Below, piece after piece: positions 8,579 through 18,360 of a DNA stretch of 45,323 nt (positions are counted from its first letter, which is position 1; the number at the start of each line of letters is the position of its first letter). Position numbers and translations under genes: made by a program. The DNA comes from Phycisphaerae bacterium. Lineage in GTDB: Bacteria; Planctomycetota; Phycisphaerae; FEN-1346; JAACEH01. Location: NCBI GenBank assembly GCA_012729015.1, contig JAAYDY010000102.1, positions 1 through 45,323 on the forward strand. Direction: 5' to 3'. A model generated the notes under the pieces. That model saw nothing but the letters and a program-made list of their open reading frames with translations. It did not search any database and was not told the DNA's origin.

Positions 8579-11506
8579 TCAGCCGCGCCCTCCGAGGGTC
8601 TTGGCGGACTCCTCGGCCTGTGCCGCCCATCGGTGATCGGGGAATCCGGTCGCGAGCTGCTTGAACACCTGAGCCGCCTTGGAGCGGGATCCATTGTTCT
8701 GCTCGTACATGGCCTGGGCGCGCAGCACGTCGGGCATCCAGATGAGCTTGTTGTACTTGTCGTTGAGGAGGGCTAGCGCTTTGGGCGTCTGGCCCTTGTC
8801 GTTGGCGTTGATCAGGGCGACGGCGGCGGAGGTGAGCCGCTCGTCGTTCATATAGTACTCCGGCCAGAGCGGGTAAACCTGGAGCCACAGGGCCGCATCG
8901 ACGCGTTGCTGCATCCGCCGCATGCCTTCATCGATGAGGGCGACCATGCCGTACACGGCGCGATGCTCGGGCACCGGATGCACGCGCGGGCGTGGGACGT
9001 TGGAAGTGGCATAGGGGATGCCACTCTTGTAGCCCCTTGGCCGGCTGACGGGCGCCTTGATCATCTGGTTGAGCCGCTTCTTGACGCGGTCCACGTAGGC
9101 CTGGGGTTCATTGAGCAGCAGGGCGTAGTCGATCATGTCCTCGGCGGTGTTGGCGTAGAGGTAGTTGCCGTATCCGCCGCTCATATCGTCGGCGACGCGC
9201 TGGACGGGATGCACGCCGACGGTTCCTCCGAAGAGGCCGCGGCTATATTTGCTGAGATAACGGATCATGTCGTGACCGCAGGCACCGATTTCGTAGGCCT
9301 GGTGGCGCCCGGCCACTTCTTCGAGGAGCTTAACGGCCTGGGCGGCTTTCTTGTCGCGGGCGTAGGTGGTAGACAGGCTGATGCGAATGCGGTCGCCCTC
9401 GTCCCATCCTTCGTAGCGTGCGGCGAGGCCTTCGAGGAACTTGACCTCGGCGTCCTTCTGGTCGGCGACGACAAGGAAGCGATAGGCTTCGCCGGCCAGC
9501 GGACGATAGAGGGGGTTCGAGGCGTTGGTGCCGAGGATGCGGAGCATTTCGGTGGCGGCGTCGGCCCATTTCTCCTGGCGTTCGAGCCTACGGGCCTGGA
9601 AGGCTTCAAGGTCGGCGGCCTGAGGGCCGTTGCCGAGTGATTTGGCGGCCTCGACGACCACTTTCACGGCCTCGTCGAGCTTGCTCTGGTTGTCCAGCGT
9701 GGCGGCGGCGGTGTGGACATAGTCGCGCCAGTAGGGGCTGAAGCGGAAGCTCTTGACGAGCACATCGTAGGCGGGGGTCGCCTTGTCGGGCTTGGCCACG
9801 CCGTTGTAGGCGACGCCGGCGTCCTTGAGCCAGGTCTCGGTATTGCGGTGCAGCGGCGACGCCTGGGCCGCCAGCATGAAGAGCTCGGAGGCGAGTTCCA
9901 CCTTGTCGGCGTCCTTGAGGGCCTTGGCCAGTTCGCCGCAGGCCGCAATTCCGTGCGGGCTCGACGGGAACTCCTGGAGGAGCTTTTCGATGCGTCGCCT
10001 GGCGGCATCGACGTTGCTCTCGCCGGCGAAGGCCTTGTACTCGTTGAACACTTCGAGGGCCTTGGCGGTCGGGGAATCCTTGATGTCGATCTGCTTCTGC
10101 TTTCGGATGTCGTCGGCTTCGAGGGCAGCCGGATAGACCTTCAGGAACTCGTCCTTGAGGGCGGTGAGCTCGGCCTCGTGGGCCTTGGCGTCGAAGCGGG
10201 CGAAGAGCGGATAGACCTGGGTGGCGACGGCGGAGGTGTTGCCGAAGCCGGCCATGATCTTCATGAGGGCGTCTTTGGCCTGTGCGGCGTCGCCGGCGGC
10301 GACGTGGTTGGCGGCGGTCCGCAACTGGGCGCCGAGGGCCACGCTGGTGTCGGGGAACATGGCAGCCAACTGGTCGTTCACCTGGTTGGCGGCGGCGGTG
10401 TTGCCCGCGGCGGCCAGCAGGGCGTACTTGGCGTCGAGGAGTTCGCGGGCCTTGGCGGGCCAGTTCGGCTGCGTCAGGAGTCTATCAAGGAGGGCGACGG
10501 CGGCCTGGGTGTTGCCGGCCTTGCCTTCATAGTCGGCGAGCAGTTGCTGGTGCTCAGGCAGGACGAAGATGGAGTACCTCTCGATGGCCTTGGCCAGGTG
10601 GGAGGCGGCATCGGCCCATTTCTCCTGTTTGGCGAGAATGCCGGGCCGCGCCTCCAGGCCGCAGTAGGCAGCGTATTCGGATTTCGGCCGCAGTTTCTCC
10701 AGGGCATCGATCTCTTTCAGCGCGGCCTCGTGGGCTTCGGCCTGTCGCAGGTAGCTGACCTTCAGCAGGACGAGGACGGGATAGACGGGGGTACGCTTGT
10801 CCACGCTCTCGGCGGCGCTGCCCCAGAGCTTGGCGAGGTTCTCGAAGTCCTTACGCCCGCTGGAGCCGCGCTGGATCATGTTGATGAGGTTGCCCAGATC
10901 CTCGGGCGCCGTCTCGGCCAGAGCATGGCTGAGCAGGGCATCGGCGTTTTCGGTCTGGCCGTCCAGGATGAGGGCCTGGGCCAGTCGCTGCACGGCATCG
11001 CCGAAGTGGGGTTGTCCCCAGTACGTGTCGAGATACTCTTCCAGGAGCGCGATGCGTTCCTTCACGGGGGCCTTGCTGTCGCGACCGGCTACACGTTCGA
11101 CCTCGGCCCAAAGCATGGCGACATTGTGCTGGCTGTTGGGGAAGGTCTTGCGCATGGCATCGAACATCTTCTTGCCATTGGGCGTTCCGCGTCCGCCGTA
11201 GTAGATGGACGCCTTGCTGAGTGCCTCGGGAACGAGTTCGCTGGTGGGGTGCTCCTTGACCAGGGACTCGTAGAGGTCAGCGGCCTCGCGGCCGCGGCCG
11301 GTCTGGCCGAGGGCGGAGGCGTCGCTGAACATCTTCTGGGCCTTCTGTGCCCTGGTCAGAGGCTGGTTCTTGGCCTCGGCCTCCTGTTTCTGCTGCGGGT
11401 TGTTCGGCTGGTCGCGTCGGGTGTTGCGCTGTGCGGCGGCAGGAACAGCCGTTGCAGCACACAGGGCGGCAGCCAGAGTGATCGTTGCAAACCATCGTTT
11501 CGTCAT
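8579..11506 (-). CDS. secreted TPR-repeat protein
   Basis: The 975-aa product has a signal peptide (1-26, ending PAAAQ). A low-complexity Q/N/R/K segment follows, then many helical repeats of TPR type from about 50 to the end (for example AADLYESLVKEHPTSELVPEAL and AAQVFKQLATGFPDHRWAAQA). It is probably a periplasmic or envelope scaffold; no catalytic motif is visible. Its start overlaps the stop of the upstream toroid/DUF4159 gene by 4 bp (ATGA), so the two are translationally coupled and probably work together. Confidence 0.85.
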   Translation of the reverse strand: MTKRWFATITLAAALCAATAVPAAAQRNTRRDQPNNPQQKQEAEAKNQPLTRAQKAQKMFSDASALGQTGRGREAADLYESLVKEHPTSELVPEALSKASIYYGGRGTPNGKKMFDAMRKTFPNSQHNVAMLWAEVERVAGRDSKAPVKERIALLEEYLDTYWGQPHFGDAVQRLAQALILDGQTENADALLSHALAETAPEDLGNLINMIQRGSSGRKDFENLAKLWGSAAESVDKRTPVYPVLVLLKVSYLRQAEAHEAALKEIDALEKLRPKSEYAAYCGLEARPGILAKQEKWADAASHLAKAIERYSIFVLPEHQQLLADYEGKAGNTQAAVALLDRLLTQPNWPAKARELLDAKYALLAAAGNTAAANQVNDQLAAMFPDTSVALGAQLRTAANHVAAGDAAQAKDALMKIMAGFGNTSAVATQVYPLFARFDAKAHEAELTALKDEFLKVYPAALEADDIRKQKQIDIKDSPTAKALEVFNEYKAFAGESNVDAARRRIEKLLQEFPSSPHGIAACGELAKALKDADKVELASELFMLAAQASPLHRNTETWLKDAGVAYNGVAKPDKATPAYDVLVKSFRFSPYWRDYVHTAAATLDNQSKLDEAVKVVVEAAKSLGNGPQAADLEAFQARRLERQEKWADAATEMLRILGTNASNPLYRPLAGEAYRFLVVADQKDAEVKFLEGLAARYEGWDEGDRIRISLSTTYARDKKAAQAVKLLEEVAGRHQAYEIGACGHDMIRYLSKYSRGLFGGTVGVHPVQRVADDMSGGYGNYLYANTAEDMIDYALLLNEPQAYVDRVKKRLNQMIKAPVSRPRGYKSGIPYATSNVPRPRVHPVPEHRAVYGMVALIDEGMRRMQQRVDAALWLQVYPLWPEYYMNDERLTSAAVALINANDKGQTPKALALLNDKYNKLIWMPDVLRAQAMYEQNNGSRSKAAQVFKQLATGFPDHRWAAQAEESAKTLGGRG

Positions 11507-13941
11507 TGTGCTCCCTCCGAGCCTTTCTCAGCCTGTTCGAGGGCATAGAGATAGATGTTGGCGGCGACCTGCTGTGCGGTGTCGCCCGTGTAGTCCTGGT
11601 TACCGAAGATGGGGGTCCCGAGCATTCCGAGGAAGATGTCATACGGGCTGACCAGGGCGGCGATGCGTGCGCCCGTGCGATAGGCGGTGAGTCGGACCAC
11701 GCGGTCCCTGGCCATTCGAGCGCCGCGGAAATCGGGCTGATTGAGTGGCTTGCCCCGCTCGCGGTAGACCAGTCCGGTCATCAGCGGGTCGTCGGGCAGG
11801 ACGGTGGAGGCCTGGACGTCGGGCAGAATCCTCTTGAGGAGGCTCTCGGCGGACTTGGCGAAGGCCTTGTCGCCCTTGTTGGGGCTGAAGGCCACGAGGC
11901 CGCCGTTGCGGACAAACTGGGCGAGGGCCTCGACCTTGTCGTCGGAGAGCTGGATAGGGCCGCTGCCGTAGAGCCAGAGAACGGGCGTGTCCTTGGGCGT
12001 GAGGGCGGCAGGATCGTCGGCCGGGGTCTGTTCGACCATGATCATGGCGTCCTTGGCCAGCTTGTCGCTGAGGCGTTCGATGGCATAGGGCTCACCGAGC
12101 CAGGCGCCGCTGGTGCAGAGAGCGGCCACCTTGCGGACGGTGGAAGCCGTAACGGTCCGGCCTGCGTAGACCGGCCGCAGGCGCATCCGCAGCTGCTCGC
12201 CGGCGGTGGCGTACTTGAGGATGTTCAGGCCGAACTTGAAGGAATGCTCGTTCTTGGTATCGTCCATCTGCTGCCATGCGGTGGCCTGATCGACGGGCAG
12301 GAGGAGGGCGACGGTGCGGATGGGGCTGTCCATGATCATGATCGGCCCCAGGCGAGCCCGGTCGCGATCGTTCAGGTCGTTGAGCAGGGGGTGGTCGGCG
12401 GGCACGGGATGCCAGGTGTAGTGTGCCGCCCCGGGGGTCGTACCCTCGGGGAATGCCTTGATCATCATCTCGCGGAAGCTCTGGGCGAACACCGAACTGG
12501 AGGTCGTGGCCTCTCCGACGACGAATCCGCCGCGGTTGACGTACTCGCGGACCTTCTGGACGATTTCATCCTTCAGTTGCAGGGGCTGGATGCCGTTGAT
12601 CAGGAGCACCGGGGCGTCGAGGTACTCGGCCACGGGCTTATCGACGTTGACGATCTGCCAATTCATGCGCTGTTCGAGCTCGCGGTTGAGGTAGCGGGTC
12701 AGGTTGGCGACGTCGCGCGGGGCGCAGTCCCAGTCGGTGCCCGGACGTTCGAGCTTGTTGAAGGTGATGGGGACGCGTCCCTGGGACAGAAAGAGCAGAT
12801 ACATGGCGGCTTCGATGTCGGGGCCGTAGGGGCCCTCGACGTTGCGTTTGCAGTCGGTGGTGATGTCCATCAGCTCCTTGACGCCGAGGCGGAACCAGTC
12901 GTGCTGTCCGATGTACTTGTAGCCGCTGGCAGCGGCGACGCGCTGCACGGCGAAGGCGGCATAGCCGTCCTTGGTGAATCCCGGCGCCAGTCGGTCGGCG
13001 ATCCATTTCATGCCGGAGTCGATGCCCGGAAAGACGTCGGTACGTGGGGCGGGCTTGCCGGGGACCATCTTGGGAGCGTAGACCTTGTCCAGAACGACGA
13101 AGAGGCTGGAGGTGCCGGCGGCCGTCATCACGAGGGTACTCTCGACGTCGTCGCCGGCGACGGCCGAGAAGGTCCATCCCTTGTCGTTGCGTTGTCTGGA
13201 GACCCACTGCTTTTCGATGAGGGGCCAGGACCGGTCGAGGCTTCGGATGACATTGGGCCAGGCTCGCGCGGCGTTGAAGGCGTCGGAGCCCCCAGCCGGA
13301 TCGGCGACGCGCGTGTTGCGCGGGCTGGGCGTCGGGGAGGCGGCCGCAGCGGGTGCGCCGGCGGCCGCATCGAACTTGCGATTGCCGTCAAACCGGGCGA
13401 GTTCGGCTTCCCAGAGGGCCAGGAGGCCGAACTGGGAGGCCATGTTGTTGCCGTTCCTGTCGGGCCCCTTGTAGTCCCAGGCGCCGTGGGCGGGCAGGCC
13501 CCGGGTCAGAACGTCGAGGTCCTTGACGATCTGGGTTTCCCATTCCTTTCGCTGGACGGTGCGGTAGGCCTGGCACAGGGCCATGGCGCGGGTGGCATGG
13601 CTGATGGAGTCCTTCATGTCGGCGACCATGAGGGCGTCGAGTGCCTTCTCCATGCGCGGATCGTTGGTCTTGACGCCGGATTCGAGCAGGGCCAGGGAGG
13701 CCAGGGCGGTGGTCCAGCCGACGCGTTTCTGCCAGTGCTCGCCAGTGATGTCGGCCCACGAGCCGTCGTCGAGCTGCCGGGTCCACAGGAAATCCATAAG
13801 CCGTTTCATGGCCTCGTCCACGTCCTTGTTGGTCGTGACGAAGGTGAGCTTGAGGCCCTGGGCACAGGCACTGGACGCAGCCGTCGCAAGGACGGCCGCC
13901 ACCAGCACCAGCAGGACTGCTTTGCGTCCGTGTCCGTGCAT
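11503..13941 (-). CDS. secreted alpha/alpha-toroid protein with DUF4159-like domains
   Basis: The 812-aa product has a signal peptide (about 1-28). Prenyltransferase/squalene-cyclase-type toroid repeats follow to about 370, with signatures such as LDDGSWADITG and GWTTALASLALLES. Then comes a DUF4159-like Rossmann region (LEQRMNWQIVNVDKP, YLDAPVLLINGI, VREYVNRGGFVVGEA). A second related region begins near 620 (TPVLWLYGSGPIQLSDDKVEALAQFVRNGGLVAFSP). ATG 13941 was chosen because GAGGAACAC precedes it and the signal peptide then starts MHGHGRK. A close paralogue is encoded at 34155-36557. The domains are known from planctomycete proteins of undefined function. Confidence 0.85.
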   Translation of the reverse strand: MHGHGRKAVLLVLVAAVLATAASSACAQGLKLTFVTTNKDVDEAMKRLMDFLWTRQLDDGSWADITGEHWQKRVGWTTALASLALLESGVKTNDPRMEKALDALMVADMKDSISHATRAMALCQAYRTVQRKEWETQIVKDLDVLTRGLPAHGAWDYKGPDRNGNNMASQFGLLALWEAELARFDGNRKFDAAAGAPAAAASPTPSPRNTRVADPAGGSDAFNAARAWPNVIRSLDRSWPLIEKQWVSRQRNDKGWTFSAVAGDDVESTLVMTAAGTSSLFVVLDKVYAPKMVPGKPAPRTDVFPGIDSGMKWIADRLAPGFTKDGYAAFAVQRVAAASGYKYIGQHDWFRLGVKELMDITTDCKRNVEGPYGPDIEAAMYLLFLSQGRVPITFNKLERPGTDWDCAPRDVANLTRYLNRELEQRMNWQIVNVDKPVAEYLDAPVLLINGIQPLQLKDEIVQKVREYVNRGGFVVGEATTSSSVFAQSFREMMIKAFPEGTTPGAAHYTWHPVPADHPLLNDLNDRDRARLGPIMIMDSPIRTVALLLPVDQATAWQQMDDTKNEHSFKFGLNILKYATAGEQLRMRLRPVYAGRTVTASTVRKVAALCTSGAWLGEPYAIERLSDKLAKDAMIMVEQTPADDPAALTPKDTPVLWLYGSGPIQLSDDKVEALAQFVRNGGLVAFSPNKGDKAFAKSAESLLKRILPDVQASTVLPDDPLMTGLVYRERGKPLNQPDFRGARMARDRVVRLTAYRTGARIAALVSPYDIFLGMLGTPIFGNQDYTGDTAQQVAANIYLYALEQAEKGSEGAQ

Positions 13942-14002
13942 GTGTTCCTCCCTCAGTGAAGATTCGTCGTTGCAGGCCATGGGGCAGACCCCAAACGGGT
14001 AG

Positions 14003-14031
14003 AGCTTATCGACTCGACCCGGCGGTGTCAA
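14003..14031 (-). promoter_or_regulatory. promoter for the toroid/TPR operon
   Basis: Read on the minus strand, TTGACA (14026-14031), a 17-nt spacer and TAAGCT (14003-14008) lie about 60 bp before the ATG at 13941. The -35 is perfect; the -10 is weaker. Confidence 0.55.
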
Positions 14032-14118
14032 TCGCTGCCATGGCCGGGTGCGGGAAAGCTCCATAGATTGAACACCGTAGTAGACTCCAGGACGCTGGAA
14101 GAATTCACGGCTTCGGGG

Positions 14119-15804
14119 TCATTGCCCGGCGGCCTGGAGCATCTCGCGGGCCTGTCGGAGCGTGGTTTCGGTGACTTGTCTGCCGCTGATCATCTCGGCC
14201 AGCTCGGCGACGCGCCGGTCGCCGTCGAGCGGCTCGACGCGCGTGAACGAGCGGCCGTCGCGAGTCTCCTTGCGGACGGTCAACTGCCGGCGGCCGAAAC
14301 TGGCGATCTGCGGCAGGTGGGTGATGCAGAGCACCTGGTGGTGATCGGCCAGGGCGGCCAGCTTGCGACCGATGACGGCGCCGAGGCGGCCTCCCACGTT
14401 GCCGTCGATTTCGTCGAAGACCAGGACGCTGATGCGGTCGGACTGGGCCAGCACGCCCTTGAGGGCGAGCATCACGCGGCTCAGTTCGCCGCCCGAGGCG
14501 ATCTTGCGCAACGGTTTGGGCGGTTCGCCGGGGTTGGGTGCGAAGAGGAACTCCACCTCGTCCAGGCCCGTGGCCGTCGGCACGGAGCGGCCCTGGTCGT
14601 CCTCGGACGGACGCACGGCGACCTCCAGGCGGGCCGACTTCATCTCAAGCTGTCGCAACTCGGTCTCGATCTTCTTCTGCAGCTTCGCGGCCACCTTGAC
14701 GCGGGCATCGCTCAGAGCACGCCCCAGGTCGAGCATCTGTCGGCTCAGGGACTCCAGCTCGGCGTCCAGGTGGTCGCGATCGTCCTCCTGGGCGCGAAGC
14801 TCGGCGATCTTCGACCGGAGGTCCTCGCGCAGCGCGAGGATTTCGGCTTCGGAGGGGCCGTACTTGTCGGCCAGTCGCTTCAGGGCGTGGAGGCGGTCCT
14901 CGGTTTCGGCGAGGGCTTGCGGGTCGGCCTCGACGCGCTCGGCGGCGCGGCGCAACTGAAAGGCCAGGTCGTCGAGGGCGAAGGCGGACTCCCGAGCCGC
15001 ATTGGCCGGCGCCTGGAGCGACTCGTCCAGCTCGGACAACTCGTCGAGGAGATGGACAAGGGCCTTGAGGCGGTCGGTGATGCTGCCTTCGGACTCGTAG
15101 AGGCCGTCGTAGGCCAGGGACAGGTTTGTCGTGAGCCGCTCGGCCCCGGTCAACCGTCGTCGCCGCGATTCCAGTTCCTCGATCTCGCCGGGACGGATGT
15201 CGGCCTGGTCGATCTCGGCCGCCTGGAACTCGTAGAGTTCAAGTTGCTGCCGGCGCAGGTCGCGGCCGGTCTCGAGGTCGGCCTTGCGCTGGAGGGCGTC
15301 GCGGTGGGCCTCGAAGACCTTGCGATAGGCGACGCGGCGGTCGTGCAGCTTGCCGAAGGCGTCGAGCACGTCGAGCTGGTTGGACGGCTGGAGGAGGTAC
15401 TGCTGGTCGTACTGGCCGTGGATGTCCACGAGCGTCTGGCTGAGGCGGCGGAGCATGCCGGCGGTGATGGGCTGGCCGTTAAGGCTGGCGCGGCTGCCGC
15501 CGGAAGCCGAGACGCGGCGCTGGATGAGGAGTTGATCGTCGTCGAGGGCGAGGTCGATGGCGGCCTGGAGTTCGCGGCGGAGGTCGTCGTCGGCGATCTC
15601 GAACAGGGCGCTGACGCGGGCCTCGTCGGCCCCGGCGCGGACCATGTCGCTGGAGGCTCGCAGGCCCAGCAGGAGTTCGAGCGCGCCGATAACGAGGCTT
15701 TTGCCGGCCCCGGTGGCGCCCGTGAAGACGTTCAGCCCTTCGAGCAGGTCGATCTGCGCGTCTTCGATGACGGCCAGATTCTGAATGGACAAGGTCCGCA
15801 GCAC
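14119..15804 (-). CDS. recN: DNA repair protein RecN
   Basis: The 561-aa SMC-like ATPase acts in double-strand break repair. The N-terminal ABC half starts SIQNLAVIEDAQIDLLEGLN and has Walker A GATGAGKS (about 29-36). A coiled coil occupies about 150-380. The C-terminal half has the signature GGELSRVMLALK, Walker B VLVFDEIDGNVGG and a CITHLPQIAS switch region. Length is close to E. coli RecN (553 aa). The start is GTG at 15804, and the gene begins 28 bp after the tRNA-binding protein gene on the same strand. Confidence 0.95.
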   Translation of the reverse strand: MLRTLSIQNLAVIEDAQIDLLEGLNVFTGATGAGKSLVIGALELLLGLRASSDMVRAGADEARVSALFEIADDDLRRELQAAIDLALDDDQLLIQRRVSASGGSRASLNGQPITAGMLRRLSQTLVDIHGQYDQQYLLQPSNQLDVLDAFGKLHDRRVAYRKVFEAHRDALQRKADLETGRDLRRQQLELYEFQAAEIDQADIRPGEIEELESRRRRLTGAERLTTNLSLAYDGLYESEGSITDRLKALVHLLDELSELDESLQAPANAARESAFALDDLAFQLRRAAERVEADPQALAETEDRLHALKRLADKYGPSEAEILALREDLRSKIAELRAQEDDRDHLDAELESLSRQMLDLGRALSDARVKVAAKLQKKIETELRQLEMKSARLEVAVRPSEDDQGRSVPTATGLDEVEFLFAPNPGEPPKPLRKIASGGELSRVMLALKGVLAQSDRISVLVFDEIDGNVGGRLGAVIGRKLAALADHHQVLCITHLPQIASFGRRQLTVRKETRDGRSFTRVEPLDGDRRVAELAEMISGRQVTETTLRQAREMLQAAGQ

Positions 15805-15832
15805 GACGGGCTCCGTCTGTGGCCGCAGGGGC

Positions 15833-16165
15833 TCAACTGACTTTGGCGCCGGGGGCGATGTCCTTCTCCGGCGTCAGAAACACCACCTGGTCGGCCGCCG
15901 ACGCCGCCAGGAGCATACCCTGGCTTTCCACGCCGCGAAGCACGGCCGGCTCCAGGTTGGCGATGACGACGATCTTGCGGCCGACGAGCTGCTCGGGCTG
16001 GTAGTGGGCCCGCAGACCGGCCACCAACTGGCGCTCGCCCAGGTCGCCGAGGTTCACCTTGAGCACCAGCAGCTTGTTGGCGTTCGGGTGGGCCTCGGCG
16101 GCGACCACCTCGCCGACGCGGAGATCCAGTCGGGCGAATTCCTGAATTGTCACGTTTTCGCTCAT
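15833..16165 (-). CDS. Trbp111/CsaA-type tRNA-binding domain protein
   Basis: The 110-aa protein is a stand-alone tRNA-binding OB fold of the MetRS C-terminal/EMAP-II family. It shows FARLDLRVGEVVAAEAHPNANKLLVLKVNLG, IVVIANLEPAVLRGVESQGMLLAA and a TPEKDIAPGAKV end. Such free domains (about 110 aa) bind tRNA as dimers or act as a separate MetRS subunit. AAGGA precedes the ATG. It lies 13 bp after phoH and 28 bp before recN, so the three form an operon. Confidence 0.9.
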   Translation of the reverse strand: MSENVTIQEFARLDLRVGEVVAAEAHPNANKLLVLKVNLGDLGERQLVAGLRAHYQPEQLVGRKIVVIANLEPAVLRGVESQGMLLAASAADQVVFLTPEKDIAPGAKVS

Positions 16166-16178
16166 GGCTCGTCCTTCT

Positions 16179-17498
16179 CTACAGTCGTTGCGACGCCAGG
16201 CTGGCCAGGTCGCTGCGTTCGCTGGTGACCAGGGTGACGTGGCCCACCAGGGCCAGGTTGCGCATCTGTTCGACGGCGTACGACAGGCCGTTGCTCGACG
16301 AGTCCAGGTACGGATTGTCGATCTGCGTGGCGTCGCCGGTCAGGACCACCTTGGTTCCCTCGCCGACGCGGGTGATGATGGTCTTGATCTCGTGCGGCGT
16401 GAGGTTCTGGGCCTCGTCCACGATCAGGTACTGCTGCGGGATCGAGCGGCCGCGGATGTACGTCAGGGCTTCCAGTTCCAGGAGCCCGCGAGCGTTGAGG
16501 TCGGAGATCGTCTTGTCGATCGACTCGCCGGGCTGCTTGCGGTCCAGAGAGAAGATGAACGCCAGGTTATCGAAGATCGGCTGCATCCAGTTGGCCAGCT
16601 TCTCGTCCTTCGAGCCGGGCAGGAAGCCGATGTCGCGGCCGAGCGGCATGATGGGGCGGCTGACCAGGAGTTTCTCGTAGCTCTTGGTGTTGACGACAGC
16701 GTGAAGCCCGCAGGCGACCGCCAGGAGGGTCTTGCCGGTGCCGGCCTGGCCGACGAGGGTCACCATTTTGACCTTCTCGTCCAGGAGCAGCTCGAAGACC
16801 ATCTGCTGCTGGATGTTCCGCGGCCGGATGTTCATGACGGTCATTTCGCTGAACCGCGTCGGGACGAGGGCCTTGGCCTCGGCGTCGTAGCGGGCCAGGG
16901 CCTGTTCGCCGCCGGCTTTCAGGATGGCGAACTCGTTGGCGTTCCACGGATCGTCCGCCGGAACCTCGACCGCAAGCTGCCGGCTCTGGATCAGCGTCTT
17001 CAGCGCGTCGGGCTTCACGGCGACTTCGCGGTACCCGGTGTAAAGACGCTCGAAGTCCACCTTCTGCTTCTCGAAGTCCATCGTCTTGATGCCCAGCGAG
17101 TCGCTCTTGATCCGGGCATTGATGTCCTTGGAGACGAAGATGACGGGCTTTCCGTCCAGGTGCAGCCGCAGGGCTGAGCTGATGATGCGGTTGTCGGGCG
17201 TGTCGTCGGCCATGGCGGGATGATCGATCAGGCCGTCCTCGATGTCGACGCGGAGCGAGCCGCCGGTTCCATTCAGCGGCACGCCCTCCGACAGACGCCC
17301 CTTGAGACGCAGGCCGTCCAGGTGGCGGATGACGGTGCGGACGTTGCGGCCGATGTCGGAGGTGTCTTTCTTGAATTCGTCCAGTTCTTCGAGGACTTCA
17401 AAGGGGATGACCACCTCATTGTCGGCAAACGAGGTCAAGGCGGCCGGGTTGTGGATGAGCACATTGGTATCGAGGACGAAGAACTTCTTCTTGCTCAC
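16179..17498 (-). CDS. PhoH2-type PIN-PhoH ATPase
   Basis: The 439-aa protein joins an N-terminal PIN nuclease domain (about 5-150: FVLDTNVLIHNP with D10, FEVLEELDEFK, SKDINARIK with D125) to a PhoH helicase-type ATPase (about 215-439: GQAGTGKT at 250-257, VDEAQNLTPHE at 360-370, TGDATQIDNP). PhoH2 proteins couple RNA unwinding to RNA cleavage. The start is GTG 17498 with GGAAGGAG placed 5 bp before it; a longer open frame upstream lacks coding character. It leads the phoH2-Trbp111-recN operon. Confidence 0.93.
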   Translation of the reverse strand: MSKKKFFVLDTNVLIHNPAALTSFADNEVVIPFEVLEELDEFKKDTSDIGRNVRTVIRHLDGLRLKGRLSEGVPLNGTGGSLRVDIEDGLIDHPAMADDTPDNRIISSALRLHLDGKPVIFVSKDINARIKSDSLGIKTMDFEKQKVDFERLYTGYREVAVKPDALKTLIQSRQLAVEVPADDPWNANEFAILKAGGEQALARYDAEAKALVPTRFSEMTVMNIRPRNIQQQMVFELLLDEKVKMVTLVGQAGTGKTLLAVACGLHAVVNTKSYEKLLVSRPIMPLGRDIGFLPGSKDEKLANWMQPIFDNLAFIFSLDRKQPGESIDKTISDLNARGLLELEALTYIRGRSIPQQYLIVDEAQNLTPHEIKTIITRVGEGTKVVLTGDATQIDNPYLDSSSNGLSYAVEQMRNLALVGHVTLVTSERSDLASLASQRL

Positions 17499-17544
17499 GG
17501 CGGCTCCTTCCTGTCGGGAGTGTCGGAATCCACGGATTCGGGGC

Positions 17545-17573
17545 ATGATAACCCCGGTCCGGAAGGGCATCAA
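17545..17573 (-). promoter_or_regulatory. promoter for the phoH2-recN operon
   Basis: On the minus strand, TTGATG (17568-17573), a 17-nt spacer and TATCAT (17545-17550) lie about 47 bp before the GTG at 17498. Confidence 0.6.
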
Positions 17574-17590
17574 GGAAATACCCTGGGGTC

Positions 17591-18163
17591 TCAGGGCGTG
17601 GGCAGTTCGATCAGGGTCTGCGTCTTCAGGATAGTCATCTGGTCGGGGAAGCAGTGGAAGGCGTGCAGCAGGAACCCTCCGCGGGTGTGCGTCGGCACGG
17701 TCAGGGCGAAGGGCCACGTGCTGCGCTCGAGGCCGTCCACGCGGTACTCGCAGGCCACGCCTTCCTTGAGTCCCTGGGTGCGCAGCTCTTCGCAGGTGGT
17801 GGCGAAGACGTGCTCGTCGAGCGTTTCGCAGTGGAATTGCAGGTGGTACTGGAACCCGTTGCGCAACTGGATGCTGGCCTCGTCCTCTCCGCGCAGGGGC
17901 AGCGACTCGACCTGCCCGCGGTCGGGCAAGGCCATGCCCGAGGGGCCGATGACCTCGGTGACGCACCGCTCGGCGGATCGCAGTTGCGGCCCGGTCTGCC
18001 GCACGGTCAGGACGTGGCTGAGGCCGGTGATCCAGACCTCGGCCTCGTAGCCGGGGCCCTCGTAGCTGCGCCACGTGAAGATCTGGAAGAACTCCGGGTG
18101 GATCGGCCGCAAGTACAGCCGAACCTGCATGTCCGAAGGTTTGATGTGAAGCAGATCGAACAT
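17591..18163 (-). CDS. DUF2617 family protein
   Basis: The 190-aa protein shows the pattern of the planctomycete DUF2617 family: LYLRPIHPEFFQIF near the N-terminus, YEAEVWITGLSHVLTVR, YHLQFHCETLDEHVF, and a C-terminal LLHAFHCFPDQMTILKTQTLIE. The function is unknown. No signal peptide is seen. ATG 18163 is preferred over ATG 18169 because AGGGG lies 6 bp before it. A TATAAT box on the minus strand (18207-18212) could serve it, although its -35 is poor. It diverges from the lipoprotein operon. Confidence 0.8.
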   Translation of the reverse strand: MFDLLHIKPSDMQVRLYLRPIHPEFFQIFTWRSYEGPGYEAEVWITGLSHVLTVRQTGPQLRSAERCVTEVIGPSGMALPDRGQVESLPLRGEDEASIQLRNGFQYHLQFHCETLDEHVFATTCEELRTQGLKEGVACEYRVDGLERSTWPFALTVPTHTRGGFLLHAFHCFPDQMTILKTQTLIELPTP

Positions 18164-18270
18164 CGCCATCCCCTGTTCGGGCCGCCCCTGCGGCCGCAAC
18201 CGCTCAATTATACACCGCGCAGGCCGGAAACCCAGCGGATTTCGGTGGACGTCGCGAGCGGTTTTCTGTG

Positions 18271-18300
18271 TTGTCGGGCGGGGCCGGGGCATAGTATGAT
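18271..18300 (+). promoter_or_regulatory. promoter for the lipoprotein-PDZ-rmlB operon
   Basis: TTGTCG (18271-18276), an 18-nt spacer and TATGAT (18295-18300) lie 60 bp before the ATG at 18361. It is a moderate match. Confidence 0.45.
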
Positions 18301-18360
18301 GACGTGTCAGCCCGGCTGGCGGCGCGGTGGACCGTGTGCCGGGACGATGGAGGTGCGAGG

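Noticed and set aside
9713..13959. Long plus-strand frames (611 and 824 aa) and similar frames opposite recN
   Set aside because: They mirror the minus-strand TPR, toroid and recN genes, and their G/V/L/E-rich translations are typical of shadows of GC-rich genes. The minus-strand products have signal peptides and known domains.
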